From NCBI RefSeq assembly GCF_000185845.1, contig NZ_GL629647.1, positions 1,800,030 through 1,839,847 on the forward strand: a DNA stretch of 39,818 nucleotides. The letters run 5' to 3'. A program made the translations under genes and the position numbers. This DNA comes from Segatella salivae DSM 15606. GTDB lineage: Bacteria > Bacteroidota > Bacteroidia > Bacteroidales > Bacteroidaceae. The number at the start of each line of letters is the position of its first letter. The first letter of the stretch is position 1. This document shows positions 17,204 to 26,393 of this stretch, one piece after another. The notes under the pieces were generated by a model, which saw only the letters and a list, made by a program, of their open reading frames with translations, had not been told where the DNA came from and made no database searches.

Positions 17204-19351
17204 ATGAAAGAAAACAAGAGCGCTATGTGGAAATATATCAAGAAAATCAAGCTGTTCACAAATCGTTTACAGCTTGGATATCCTGGTTTAACAAAAGAAA
17301 AGAGGAGTCAAAATACAGCTCAAGTTAGCCCGTCTCTATGGGTTCCCCCCTCCTTGAAAGGGATGGGGGGAGGTCTCTCCTTGCTGTTGACGGTTACTAT
17401 CGGGGGAGTTCTCACCTCGTGTGCACGCATGGGAAACCCTGATGGAGGCTGGTATGACGAGACACCCCCTAAGGTTTTGGGGGCCACGCCTGCCGACAAA
17501 GCCACTGAGGTGAAGGCACAGAAGGTGAAAATCAGCTTTGATGAGTTTGTAAAAATCGACAATCCAACAGAAAATGTGATTGTCTCTCCACCCCAATTAC
17601 AGGCTCCTGAGATTAAGGCTACAGGCAAATCGATTGAAGTTAAGCTGCTCGATTCGTTGAAAGCCAACACCACTTATACCATTGATTTCAGTGATGCCAT
17701 CAGCGATAACAACGAGGGTAACCCCCTCGGTAACTACACTTATAGCTTCTCTACGGGTGCAGAAATCGACACGATGGAGGTCTCTGGTTATGTCGTTGCA
17801 GCCGAAAACCTCGAACCAGTGAAAGGAATCCTTGTTGGTCTCTATGCAAATCTGGCTGACTCGGCCTTTGAAAAACAACCCATGTTGCGTGTAAGTCGCA
17901 CGGATAGTCGTGGTCATTTCGTCATCAAAGGCGTCAAACGTGGCACCTATCGCGTATATGCCTTGCAGGATGTTGACGGAAATTATCAGTTCAATCAAAA
18001 GAGTGAGATGATTGCTTTCAATCATGAGCTCATCAAACCCTCGGTGATGGACGACACCAGACAAGACACTTTATGGTCTGATTCCCTGCATATTGCCGAC
18101 ATCAAACGCGTGGGATATGCCCATTTTCTGCCCGATAACATCACGCTGTGTGCCTTTCATGAGGTGCTCACAAGCCGCTATCTACTAAGTGTTACGCGCA
18201 ATGAAGCCAACCATTTTGCCGTGAATTTCAGTTATGGTAATCCCAAATTGCCTCAAATAAAAGGCCTGAATTTCAACGCACATGATGCTTTTATCGCCAT
18301 CCCTAACGCCAAACGCGACACCATCGACTATTGGTTGCGCGACACAGCCTTGGTCAATCAAGACACGCTGCGCATGGAAATGACCTATCTCATGACCGAT
18401 TCGGCGGGCCAACTCGTCAGTCAAACCGACACCCTTGAGGTGTTGTCGAAACAGCCTTACGAGCGAAGAATGAAACAACTCAAGGCTACCTACGAGAAAT
18501 GGCAAAAGCAACAAGAGAAGTTGAAAAAGAAAGGAGAGCCTTATCAGACGGAAATGCCACGACCAACGTTGGCGATTCGCATGCAAAACGCCAATGAAAT
18601 AGATCCCGAAAAGCGACTGCAGTTGCAGTTTGAAACGCCAATTTCTACCATCGACACCACGAAAGTACACCTCTATACAAAGGTAGACTCGCTGTGGTAT
18701 CGTGCCAACTACCAACTGCTGCCTGTCGCCCGACGCAATGCCGAAGGGCGCTTTGTGCGGCCTGACTCGCTGAAATATGGCATGAACTATGAGATTTCGG
18801 CTGATTGGAAGCCCGGACAAGACTATAGTTTTGAAACCGACAGCACAGCCTTTACCGACATCTATGGGGCTGTTACGCCGAAATATAAACAAGGATTCAA
18901 GGTGAAGGGCGACGACGAATTTGGCTCTTTGGTCATCACGCTAACGGGCTTGGATGGCCAACCCTGCATCGTTCAACTGCTCGACCGCAACGACAAAGTG
19001 ATTAAAGAGGTTGCTGCCGAACACCAACAGGCCGAATTCTATTATCTCAAACCCGAGACTTACTACCTGCGTCTCTTTGTAGACAGTAACCACAATGGCA
19101 TCTGGGACACGGGCGACTATGCCAAAGACCGCCAGCCTGAGGCTGTATACTACTACCCGGGAAAGATTGAATGTAAGGCGAAATGGGACTTGACGGAAAG
19201 TTGGAACCCCACTTCCACCCCACTCTATCAGCAAAAACCTGGCGCTATCACAAAGCAAAAGGCCGACAAACAAAAGACTATCAGACGACGGAATGCCGAG
19301 CGTGCGAAGCAAATGGGCCTTCCCTATACGCCTGAAACCAACCCACGCTAA
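17204..19351 (+). CDS. Ig-like (Big_5) domain lipoprotein
   Basis: A 715-residue predicted outer-envelope lipoprotein. The lipobox is LTSC with C73 as the lipidated cysteine. After it comes a Big_5-type Ig domain (about 88-200: TPPKVLGATPADKATEV to YSFSTG), then carboxypeptidase-regulatory-like beta domains (VSGYVVAAENLEPVKGILVGLY) and a lysine-rich linker. The signal region is 72 residues long, far over the usual 20. Residues of about 40-58 are encoded by a C/G-rich palindrome (17345-17376), so a repeat seems to have entered the signal peptide in frame. Translation might instead start at internal Met54. The family is found in Bacteroidales; its role is unknown. It lies between the GH3-type and DUF3108 genes. 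Confidence 0.85.
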   Translation: MKENKSAMWKYIKKIKLFTNRLQLGYPGLTKEKRSQNTAQVSPSLWVPPSLKGMGGGLSLLLTVTIGGVLTSCARMGNPDGGWYDETPPKVLGATPADKATEVKAQKVKISFDEFVKIDNPTENVIVSPPQLQAPEIKATGKSIEVKLLDSLKANTTYTIDFSDAISDNNEGNPLGNYTYSFSTGAEIDTMEVSGYVVAAENLEPVKGILVGLYANLADSAFEKQPMLRVSRTDSRGHFVIKGVKRGTYRVYALQDVDGNYQFNQKSEMIAFNHELIKPSVMDDTRQDTLWSDSLHIADIKRVGYAHFLPDNITLCAFHEVLTSRYLLSVTRNEANHFAVNFSYGNPKLPQIKGLNFNAHDAFIAIPNAKRDTIDYWLRDTALVNQDTLRMEMTYLMTDSAGQLVSQTDTLEVLSKQPYERRMKQLKATYEKWQKQQEKLKKKGEPYQTEMPRPTLAIRMQNANEIDPEKRLQLQFETPISTIDTTKVHLYTKVDSLWYRANYQLLPVARRNAEGRFVRPDSLKYGMNYEISADWKPGQDYSFETDSTAFTDIYGAVTPKYKQGFKVKGDDEFGSLVITLTGLDGQPCIVQLLDRNDKVIKEVAAEHQQAEFYYLKPETYYLRLFVDSNHNGIWDTGDYAKDRQPEAVYYYPGKIECKAKWDLTESWNPTSTPLYQQKPGAITKQKADKQKTIRRRNAERAKQMGLPYTPETNPR
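17345..17376. repeat. C/G-rich palindrome inside a signal-peptide coding region
   Basis: CCCCCCTCCTTGAAAGGGAT with GGGGGGAGGT is a member of the dispersed C/G-rich family. It is translated in frame between the basic start and the hydrophobic core of the lipoprotein signal. Confidence 0.65.
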
Positions 19352-19384
19352 GTAAAAAAAGATAGGAAAGAAAGGAAAGAAAAG

Positions 19385-20221
19385 ATGAAACAACAACGTA
19401 AACTCCTGCTGCAAGCAGCCTCAACACTGCGCCGCTGTGCCCTCGTGGCCTTGCTTTTGTGCAGTGCAACGATAGTGGCCAATGCTCAAGAAGGGCCATG
19501 TGCCTTCCGAAACACAGCGTTTAAATCGGGCGAATTCCTCACCTACAACCTCTATTACAACTGGAAATTCGTGTGGGTGAAAGCCGGAACAGCCAGCATG
19601 TACACCGTGCAGAGCCGCTATGAAGGCAAGAATGCCTATCGCTGTAGCCTCACTACACGCGGCAATGGCAAGCTCGATAACTTCTTTGTACTGCGAGATA
19701 CGCTGCTCTGTTATAACAGTTTGAACATGGAACCGCTGTATTTTCGCAAGGGCGCACGCGAGGGAAAGCGCTACACAGTGGATGAAGTCTTCTACAATTA
19801 CAACGGAGGAAAGGCCAATGTTCGCCAGCACCGACTCCACAACGACGGCTCAAACACATGGGTGAAACATAATTATAGCGACTGCGTCTACGACATGTTG
19901 AGCATCTTTATGCGTGCCCGCTCCTTTGATCCGATAAACTGGAAGAAGGGAACGGCTATCAGTTTCCCTATCGTTGACGGCGATGATCGCACCCCAGCTG
20001 AATTGCGTTTCGACGGAAAGGCTACGATAAAGGCGGATAACGACGTTAAATACAACTGCTTGAAATTGGCTTATCTCGAACTCGATGACGGCAAATATAA
20101 ACGCATTGTCGACTTCTATGTGACCGATGATGCCAATCATGTGCCCGTGCGTCTTGACATGTATCTGCGCTTTGGGGCTGCAAAGGCGTTCTTGGTCGGG
20201 GCAAAAGGACTCAGAAATTAA
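19385..20221 (+). CDS. DUF3108 domain-containing secreted protein
   Basis: A 278-residue protein with a signal peptide that ends near residue 35 (ALVALLLCSATIVANAQ). The rest is a single DUF3108 domain (about 45-275), a predicted periplasmic beta-barrel-like fold. Recognisable words are GEFLTYNLYYNWKFVWVKAG, a typical opening of the family, and KRIVDFYVTDDANHVPVRLD near the end. Function is not established. It follows the Ig-like lipoprotein by 33 bases and is the last gene before a strong bidirectional terminator at 20267. Confidence 0.88.
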   Translation: MKQQRKLLLQAASTLRRCALVALLLCSATIVANAQEGPCAFRNTAFKSGEFLTYNLYYNWKFVWVKAGTASMYTVQSRYEGKNAYRCSLTTRGNGKLDNFFVLRDTLLCYNSLNMEPLYFRKGAREGKRYTVDEVFYNYNGGKANVRQHRLHNDGSNTWVKHNYSDCVYDMLSIFMRARSFDPINWKKGTAISFPIVDGDDRTPAELRFDGKATIKADNDVKYNCLKLAYLELDDGKYKRIVDFYVTDDANHVPVRLDMYLRFGAAKAFLVGAKGLRN

Positions 20222-20266
20222 CGCTGTGCCGCGTTTGCATCCATAGCAACGATTTATATAACTATA

Positions 20267-20308
20267 CAAAATAAGCCGCTTATACGCAACGATAAGCGGC
20301 TTATTTTG
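20267..20308. terminator. Bidirectional terminator
   Basis: CAAAATAAGCCGCTTA and TAAGCGGCTTATTTTG form a perfect 16-bp stem with a 10-base loop, with A- and T-runs at the stem ends. It sits between the convergent DUF3108 and comF genes and can serve both. Confidence 0.85.
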
Positions 20309-20580
20309 ATTCTTTTCGTGCACAGGGCTGCCCAGCTTTGTCAACCGAGCGAAAATACGTTGCAATATCCTTTCACGCAAACCAATTTTTGAACTGCCGT
20401 TAATCAGGCGGTGATTCCGCTCATTTCATCACGCAATGTTCGTTACATTGCAACACCTTTTGCACCAAATCTCAAACCTCCTCTATATCAAGCGCTTAGC
20501 CACACACGGCCACACGTTCCTTCTCCGCATCTATTCTTCGCACCATGCACATAGCCTTGGCGAGCCGTTTAGCTCATGAT
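20309..20580. other. Intergenic stretch without a recognisable feature
   Basis: Between the terminator and the comF stop I see no gene, hairpin or repeat that I can support. Confidence 0.5.
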
Positions 20581-21276
20581 TTAGCGACCGGCATAGCCCA
20601 ACGAGAGCACACTGATTGTCACCTCGCCTGCCCGCGCCAATTCTTTTGCACAGGCAAGCATTGTGGATCCAGTCGTGATAACATCGTCGATGAGCAACAC
20701 ATGATGTCCGCGCACTCGTTCAGGATGATGTAATTGAAATGCGCCCTTAACGTTTTCGCGCCGCCGTTCAATGGTTTGCTGCGTCTGACTGCCCTTGTAA
20801 TGCAGGCGGGTTAAAATATGTTCGTCAATCGCAATGGAAGTAACGTGGGCAATTCCCTCGGCAATCAACAGACTCTGATTATAGCCGCGCTCACGACATC
20901 TGCCGCGAGTCAGTGGCACAGGCACTATAAAATCGATGCCTTCAAAAAAGCCTTCAGCCTTCAATTCAGTGGCCATGAGTTCGCCAAGTCGCTGTCCGAT
21001 GGCGGCCTGATGCCTGTATTTCAGTGCATAAATGGCCTTACTGATAGGGGCATGTGCGGCATAAACAACCCAGGAGGCACCGCGTTCAATCGGCACCTGC
21101 TTCCAAAACAGGCGACAAACGGGATTGTCGCGCGCCTCAACGGCATAGTGAGTGCGAGGCAAATGACGATTGCAGGTGGTGCAAACCGCGTGTTCGGTGG
21201 GCGCCAACCGATGCTGACAAATCACACAGGCGCGTGGTTTGACAACCTCTTTCACATGCCGTAACAGGCTAATCAT
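20581..21276 (-). CDS. comF: ComF family phosphoribosyltransferase-like protein
   Basis: A 231-residue ComF-family protein, linked in other bacteria to DNA uptake and processing. The N-terminus has two CxxC-type zinc-binding pairs (CVIC near residue 18, CTTC near 32). The C-terminal half is a type I phosphoribosyltransferase fold with the signature VLLIDDVITTGST, and FIVPVPLTRGRCRERGYNQ before it. The frame also has an ATG at 21291; the ATG at 21276 is used because the protein then opens MISLLRHVKEVVKPRACVIC, the usual layout. Either start overlaps the recX stop, so the two genes are translationally coupled. Confidence 0.9.
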   Translation of the reverse strand: MISLLRHVKEVVKPRACVICQHRLAPTEHAVCTTCNRHLPRTHYAVEARDNPVCRLFWKQVPIERGASWVVYAAHAPISKAIYALKYRHQAAIGQRLGELMATELKAEGFFEGIDFIVPVPLTRGRCRERGYNQSLLIAEGIAHVTSIAIDEHILTRLHYKGSQTQQTIERRRENVKGAFQLHHPERVRGHHVLLIDDVITTGSTMLACAKELARAGEVTISVLSLGYAGR

Positions 21277-21736
21277 CCAAGCTTTCGCCAATTTCTTCTA
21301 TGCAAAGTCGAACCAATCGCATGTCAAAACCCCGCCCCAAAGCATACTTCATGAGCTTCATTGAGCGTTCATAGTCGTTGCGACCCTTTATCGTTGGCCA
21401 CTTATGTTGAATGAGAGGGCGAAGTTTTTCTAAATACATCTCGTCGGGAATCTCCTCAAAGAAGGGGTCGGAAAGGCTTCGCGGAATGCCTTTTAGATAA
21501 AGCGCCTGCTCCACTTTTCGCCGTCCCCAGCCATTAAATTCTATCTTGTCTTTGATAAACGCCTCACAAAAGCGGGCATCATCCACAAAGTGATGGGTTG
21601 TGAGATAGGCCATGATACGCGCTTGCGCCTCATCATCAATCTCCCATTTCCGAAGTTTTTCGAGCATCTCTTGTGTGCAATGTTCTCCTTTTGCACATAG
21701 CGTTGCCAATCTATTTTGAGCTTGTTGTTCTGTCAT
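21269..21736 (-). CDS. recX: RecX family regulatory protein
   Basis: A 155-residue RecX-type protein that limits RecA filament growth. It is built from three-helix repeats: residues 30-75 (RKWEIDDEAQARIMAYLTTH), DDARFCEAFIKDKIEFNGWGRRKVEQALYLKGIP around 50-90, and a third unit to the end. The open frame reaches 21763, but its first nine residues come from a C/G-rich palindrome, so the ATG at 21736 (MTEQQAQNR) is used. It overlaps comF and follows prmC after about 190 bases. Confidence 0.88.
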   Translation of the reverse strand: MTEQQAQNRLATLCAKGEHCTQEMLEKLRKWEIDDEAQARIMAYLTTHHFVDDARFCEAFIKDKIEFNGWGRRKVEQALYLKGIPRSLSDPFFEEIPDEMYLEKLRPLIQHKWPTIKGRNDYERSMKLMKYALGRGFDMRLVRLCIEEIGESLDD

Positions 21737-21922
21737 AAGAAGAAAATAAAGCCTCACCCCCACCCCCTCTCCAAGGAGAGGGGAGCCGCTGAATGAGGCT
21801 ACTTGTATTTTGTTTATGAATAATTATTTATATGTTGTTACGTAATAAGATTGAAAAGAGCCTTTCTGTGCATCCTTTTCTCAAGCTCAAACTCCCTCCC
21901 TTGGGGAGGGTCGGGGTGGGTA
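21737..21922. repeat. prmC-recX gap with two C/G-rich palindromes
   Basis: One copy lies at about 21751-21792 (GCCTCACCCCCACCCCCTCT then CCAAGGAGAGGGGAGCC) and another, inverted, at about 21890-21922 (CCCTCCCTTGGGGAGGGTCG). The stretch between them is AT-rich. The pair could fold into hairpins within the prmC-recX transcript. Confidence 0.65.
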
Positions 21923-22798
21923 TCAGTCTTTTCGGGCTATCACTATCCTCTCCTTTCCATACTGATCTTCCTTGCTTTCGATTTGTTCATAGCCCATATG
22001 CTCCAACATCTTGCATGTCTCTTCGGCATAAATGGGATTGATTTCAAACGCCAAAAGACCATGCGGATTGAGGTGGGTTACGCCATAATCTGCAATGGCA
22101 CGATAGAACAACAGCGGGTCGTTGTCGGGCACAAAAAGGGCCGTGTGAGGCTCATGTGCCAAGACCTGTTCGGTCATGTCCTTGCGCTCGCAGTCACAAA
22201 CATACGGAGGATTGGACACGATGATATCAAACGGCGTGGCCGCAAGTGCTGCTTCGTCGAGCGAAAGCACGTCATGCCACTCAAAATTCACCTGAGCTTG
22301 CAGGCGATGTGCATTCTCTCGCGCCGTGAGCAGGGCCTCGCCACTGACATCCCAGGCTGAAACACTGCTGTTCCAAAGGTCGAGTGCGAGGGTGACGGCA
22401 ATACATCCACTGCCTGTTCCAATGTCTAACACACGCAGGGGCGCAGGCGGTTGCAACGCACAATAAGGTTGGTTATATGCCGAAAGAATTGTTTCGCAGA
22501 GCACTTCTGTTTCAGGTCGTGGGATAAGTACATGGGGATTGACCACGTAATCACGCCCAAAGAAGCGTGCCGTTCCCGTGACATATTGCACCGGAATGCC
22601 TGCTTCCAACTGCTGAAGTGACGTTTCCAAACGCTGTTGTTCGGCAGTAGTGAGGTTGTCAAGACCACCGGCATAGAGGTCGGTCAGCGTCAGTTGGAAC
22701 AGTTCTTCCACAAGCGTTCTGACAACAGCTTTGGCTTCTCGCTCATCATAATGAGGCAACAAACGCCGCCATAAGTTACTATAAGTTATTGATTTCAT
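21923..22798 (-). CDS. prmC: Release factor glutamine methyltransferase
   Basis: A 291-residue N5-glutamine methyltransferase that methylates the GGQ glutamine of release factors, using S-adenosylmethionine. An N-terminal helical domain (1-75) is followed by the substrate-side motif LIPRPETE (91-98), the SAM motif DIGTGSG (125-131) and the catalytic NPPY (196-199). The length is normal. Its start overlaps the end of the YihY-type gene by 20 bases. Confidence 0.95.
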   Translation of the reverse strand: MKSITYSNLWRRLLPHYDEREAKAVVRTLVEELFQLTLTDLYAGGLDNLTTAEQQRLETSLQQLEAGIPVQYVTGTARFFGRDYVVNPHVLIPRPETEVLCETILSAYNQPYCALQPPAPLRVLDIGTGSGCIAVTLALDLWNSSVSAWDVSGEALLTARENAHRLQAQVNFEWHDVLSLDEAALAATPFDIIVSNPPYVCDCERKDMTEQVLAHEPHTALFVPDNDPLLFYRAIADYGVTHLNPHGLLAFEINPIYAEETCKMLEHMGYEQIESKEDQYGKERIVIARKD

Positions 22799-24098
22799 TA
22801 AGTTTTTGAATAAAATTCATGCGTGCCTGTCTCACCTCTTCTTTCGCCTTGTCGTCAAACAACGCATTAAGGTCGAGATAATTATTCTTATGTCGGTCGG
22901 CCGAAGCATTATCCAAGAGTTCTACAATGTGGCCCATGCGCAGATGATCTAAGCTTAGTGCCGGCTGATAACGCTCGTCTTCATCCTTGGAAGTGGCTAC
23001 CATCGTAACGAGTTTCACACGTTCCAACCGCATCAAAGCATCGCTAACAAGGCACACAGGGATTCCCGTGAGCTGCTTTAAAGCCAAGACTGTCAGTGCA
23101 GGTTGGCCCTCGCTGAATCGCTTTGTGATATGTTTCATCACAAGCAAAGCAATCTTTCGTCGGTTGGCCTCACTGATATCGTGTGGACTTATCATGTATT
23201 CGTAGTAGTCAAAATACTGGTTCATGTAACACAATTCGGCACAAAACAGGCAGATATACCACGATATTTGCATCCATAACATGAATAGAGGCAGCGCGGC
23301 AAGTGACCCATATACTGCGTTATATCCAGAGAGAAAGAGTTGTCCATGCACGTAACCCCACTGCACAAGAAGCATGGCAATAGCGGCCAAGATGGCTGGA
23401 CCGACAACGGCAGTGAACTTCACTCGCGTGTTGGGCATCACCATAAAGAGTGCCACAAAGATAAGCGTCAGCACAACAAACGGCAGTAAGCTCACAACAA
23501 CGCGGGCGATTGGACCCAGAAGAAAGAAGGTTTGCAGGTGCTCAGTAGTAGTGTTTGCAATGATACTTACGCCTGACATGACGATGATAATCACGGGTAC
23601 AAGGAACATCATTGCAAGGTTATCAGAGAGGAATCTGCCGATAGATCGCTTCGTGTTTACTTGCCAAATGATGTTGAAAACGCTTTCAACGTTATAGATA
23701 AGACTTAGTACACTGTAGAGCATAAATAGCAAACCAATGCCTATAAACAAGCCTGTTTGCGCGTGCTGTAAATAGGAATCAGCCAAGGCAATGATAGAGT
23801 TGGCGGCCTCGGGCTGGCTACCTAACGATGTGCGCAGCCACGTTTCGATGTATTGAGAGAGGCCAAAGCCACGACCAATCGCAAAGATAAGGGCGAAGAT
23901 GGGCACGATAGCAAGAATCGTACTGAATGAAAGTTGGGTGGCATAGTCCACATGTCCGCGCTCAATAAATAGCTTGACAGCCATATAAATCTTGCGAATG
24001 ACATTCATTCCGATGCTTTTCCATCGGCTATTTTCATGGTCATCCTGTCGCCAGATGCCAAAAACCATGAAATATTTGAGTTTAGATTGTTTATTCAT
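22779..24098 (-). CDS. YihY/BrkB family inner membrane protein
   Basis: A 439-residue membrane protein of the YihY/UPF0761 family (formerly called ribonuclease BN; the nuclease role was withdrawn). It has about six hydrophobic segments between residues 60 and 290, with family words YATQLSFSTILAIVPIFAL and GYNAVYGSLAALPLFMLWMQ. A soluble C-terminal part of about 140 residues includes a winged-helix-like segment (ALTVLALKQLTGIPVCLVSDAL). Its function is unknown. It overlaps prmC and begins a likely four-gene operon with prmC, recX and comF. Confidence 0.9.
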   Translation of the reverse strand: MNKQSKLKYFMVFGIWRQDDHENSRWKSIGMNVIRKIYMAVKLFIERGHVDYATQLSFSTILAIVPIFALIFAIGRGFGLSQYIETWLRTSLGSQPEAANSIIALADSYLQHAQTGLFIGIGLLFMLYSVLSLIYNVESVFNIIWQVNTKRSIGRFLSDNLAMMFLVPVIIIVMSGVSIIANTTTEHLQTFFLLGPIARVVVSLLPFVVLTLIFVALFMVMPNTRVKFTAVVGPAILAAIAMLLVQWGYVHGQLFLSGYNAVYGSLAALPLFMLWMQISWYICLFCAELCYMNQYFDYYEYMISPHDISEANRRKIALLVMKHITKRFSEGQPALTVLALKQLTGIPVCLVSDALMRLERVKLVTMVATSKDEDERYQPALSLDHLRMGHIVELLDNASADRHKNNYLDLNALFDDKAKEEVRQARMNFIQKLNEINNL

Positions 24099-24225
24099 GC
24101 AGTTGCAAATTTAAGGAAATAAAGTTAGGTTTGCAATGAAATGGGATTCAAATTTTTCGTTCTTCTGCCTCAACATCGCTGATGAAACCATGCGCTACGG
24201 CCCACGTAGGCATGCTTTCGGCGCA
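24099..24225. other. Short gap between xerD and the YihY-type gene
   Basis: The piece CCCACGTAGGCATGC (around 24201-24215) resembles half of a hairpin B arm, but no second arm is present. Nothing else is seen. Confidence 0.4.
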
Positions 24226-25149
24226 CTATTCCGCCTGCTTTTTCATGTTGCGTGGGTGGTGGTTGAGAATCTCTTCGCGCAGGGTGGTCGTGTCGATATG
24301 CGTATAGATTTCGGTTGTTCCAATGTGCTCATGACCGAGCATCGCCTGAATGGCACGCAAGTCTGCCCCACCCTGCAACAACGCCGTAGCGAAACTATGG
24401 CGCAAGGTGTGGGGAGAAATGGTCTTCTTGATGCCTGCTTCCTCAGCCTGTCGCTTGATCATGATGAGTATCATCGTGCGAGTGAGATGATGACCACGGC
24501 GATTGAGGAACACAAAGTCTTCCTCTCCGGGTTTGATATCAAGGTGAACGCGATCAGCAAACCATAGGCGTAACTCTTTGATGGCACGTGGAGAAATGGG
24601 CACAAGTCGCTCTTTCGACCCCTTGCCGAGCACGCGAATGAAGCCATCATCAAGGTAAAGTTCGGAGAGTTTCAGGTGGACCAGTTCGCTCACCCGCAAT
24701 CCACAAGAGAACAACACCTCAATAATTGTGCGGTTGCGCTGGCCTTCTGGTTTGCTGAGGTCTATGCTTTCTTCCAATCGGTCGACCTCTTCGGTGGACA
24801 GCACCTCGGGTAAGTGTTGGCCCAAGACAGGCGATTCGAGCAATTCTGTAGGGTCATTGTCGATATAACCATCCAATAACAGGAAGCGAAAGAACGAGCG
24901 AATGCCACTCAATATGCGTGACTGCGAGCGCGGACCGATATGAAACTCGTGCAGAGATGCGGCAAAATGCTGCAAGTCTTCAAGCTGCAGACCCAGCAAG
25001 TCGCGTTCTTCGCGCTTGCAATAATCAATGAGCCACGCGATGTCATGACTGTAGGCATCGAGCGTATTGGGCGAATAATTGCGCTCTAACTTTAGATAAC
25101 GCAAATAGGCCTTTAAGATATTGGCACTGCTTTTCTTGTCGGTTTCCAT
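24226..25149 (-). CDS. xerD: Tyrosine recombinase XerD
   Basis: A 307-residue tyrosine recombinase that resolves chromosome dimers at dif with XerC. A SAM-like N-terminal core-binding domain (about 8-95) precedes the catalytic domain. All expected catalytic residues are visible: R152 (CGLRVSEL), K176 (GKGSKE), H247 and R250 (HTLRHS), H273 (LGHEHIGTTEIY) and the nucleophile Y282. No integrase neighbours or att repeats are seen, so this is the housekeeping enzyme and not a phage integrase. Confidence 0.93.
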   Translation of the reverse strand: METDKKSSANILKAYLRYLKLERNYSPNTLDAYSHDIAWLIDYCKREERDLLGLQLEDLQHFAASLHEFHIGPRSQSRILSGIRSFFRFLLLDGYIDNDPTELLESPVLGQHLPEVLSTEEVDRLEESIDLSKPEGQRNRTIIEVLFSCGLRVSELVHLKLSELYLDDGFIRVLGKGSKERLVPISPRAIKELRLWFADRVHLDIKPGEEDFVFLNRRGHHLTRTMILIMIKRQAEEAGIKKTISPHTLRHSFATALLQGGADLRAIQAMLGHEHIGTTEIYTHIDTTTLREEILNHHPRNMKKQAE

Positions 25150-25158
25150 TTATTTTAT

Positions 25159-25166
25159 TATTTTTG
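25159..25166 (+). promoter_or_regulatory. Possible -7 box for aroQ
   Basis: TATTTTTG followed by C matches TAnnTTTG. It lies just outside the divergent xerD start and would give an aroQ leader of about 80 bases. Confidence 0.35.
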
Positions 25167-25225
25167 CTGCTGCAGCCTTTGTCCAACAATGAAGCGTTAT
25201 GACTGCATGTCTGTCACCATTGCTG

Positions 25226-25233
25226 CAAAGATA
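25226..25233 (-). promoter_or_regulatory. Possible -7 box for xerD
   Basis: Minus-strand TATCTTTG followed by C. It would give a leader of about 70 bases for xerD. It overlaps the aroQ leader, so the two promoters may interfere. Confidence 0.4.
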
Positions 25234-25251
25234 AACAAAAAAAACGAATAT

Positions 25252-25686
25252 ATGAAGATACAAATCATCAATGGTCCCAATCTAAACTTATTGGGAACAC
25301 GCGAGCCCGGCATCTATGGCAGCAGCTCGTTTGAGGCTTTCCTGCCGAAACTTCAAGCGCAGTTTCCCGATGTTGAGCTGCATTATTTCCAGAGTAATGT
25401 AGAGGGTGAGCTCATCAATCAGATGCAAGCGGTGGGCTTCGACGCTGATGGCATCGTATTGAACGCCGGCGCCTACACCCACACGAGCATTGCCCTGCAC
25501 GATTGTATCCGTGCGATTGCGTGCCCTGTTGTTGAGGTTCACATCAGCAATGTGTTCAAACGAGAGGATTTCCGCCACCATTCTTTCTTGAGTCCAGCCT
25601 GTCTTGGTGTCATCTGTGGCTTCGGTCTGCACGGCTATGCCATGGCCATTGATGCACTGATTGACCACCATTCAAACGCAAAATAG
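25252..25686 (+). CDS. aroQ: 3-dehydroquinate dehydratase, type II
   Basis: A 144-residue type II dehydroquinase of the shikimate pathway (3-dehydroquinate to 3-dehydroshikimate). It opens with IINGPNLNLLGTREPGIYG, whose tyrosine is the catalytic base. NAGAYTHTSIALHDC and VEVHISNVFKREDFRHHSF, with its histidine, are the other signatures. The frame extends to 25189, but the ATG at 25252 gives the normal start, MKIQIINGPNLN. The O-methyltransferase gene follows after 3 bases. Confidence 0.95.
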   Translation: MKIQIINGPNLNLLGTREPGIYGSSSFEAFLPKLQAQFPDVELHYFQSNVEGELINQMQAVGFDADGIVLNAGAYTHTSIALHDCIRAIACPVVEVHISNVFKREDFRHHSFLSPACLGVICGFGLHGYAMAIDALIDHHSNAK

Positions 25687-25689
25687 GGT

Positions 25690-26370
25690 ATGAGCAGACA
25701 CGGAGACGCTCAGGTTGACGCATTGCAACACGTGGAAGACCCTATCAACGACTACATTGCGCAGCACATCGACGCAGAAGACGACTATCTTTATCGCCTT
25801 TATCGCGCCACAAACATCCACACCATACACGGTCGAATGGCCAGCGGACACATCCAAGGCAGGTTGTTGAAGATGCTCGTCACCATGATTCAACCCCGCA
25901 ATGTGCTTGAAGTGGGCACATTTAGTGGCTATAGTGCCCTCTGCTTAGCCGAGGGATTGCCGCCCGAAGGCAAGCTCTATACGTTTGAAATCAACGACGA
26001 AATGGAAGACTTTACGCGTCCATGGATAGCGCAATCTGCCGTAGCCGACAAGATTGTTTTTACCATTGGAGATGCTAATGTGCTGGCTCCGAGGCTCGGA
26101 ATCACGTTTGATCTGGCCTTCATTGACGGCGATAAACGCACCTATATCGAGACTTATGAGATGACGATGCGCCTGCTTCGGACGGGCGGTTACATTCTTG
26201 CCGACAACACCTTGTGGGATGGTCATGTCATCGACCCAGCCTATGACCACGACCAACAGACAATAGGCATACGCGCATTCAATGACCATGTCAAGGCCGA
26301 TTCACGCGTAGAAAAGGTTATTCTGCCGCTGCGCGATGGACTTTCTCTCATCCGAAAGATTAAAGACTAA
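25690..26370 (+). CDS. SAM-dependent O-methyltransferase (CCoAOMT-like)
   Basis: A 226-residue class I methyltransferase of the Methyltransf_3 family. The SAM-binding motif I is VLEVGTFSGYSALCLAEGLP. The family's acidic metal motif is DLAFIDGDK, and ADNTLWDGHV carries another metal ligand. The substrate cannot be read; family members act on catechol-like or tRNA (TrmR-type) targets. It is cotranscribed with aroQ. Confidence 0.9.
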   Translation: MSRHGDAQVDALQHVEDPINDYIAQHIDAEDDYLYRLYRATNIHTIHGRMASGHIQGRLLKMLVTMIQPRNVLEVGTFSGYSALCLAEGLPPEGKLYTFEINDEMEDFTRPWIAQSAVADKIVFTIGDANVLAPRLGITFDLAFIDGDKRTYIETYEMTMRLLRTGGYILADNTLWDGHVIDPAYDHDQQTIGIRAFNDHVKADSRVEKVILPLRDGLSLIRKIKD

Positions 26371-26393
26371 ATCCATTTTAAACCCAAACACTG

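Noticed and set aside
24226..25149. xerD as an integrase of a mobile element
   Set aside because: It is housekeeping in sequence and lies among conserved genes, with no att repeats or element genes around it.
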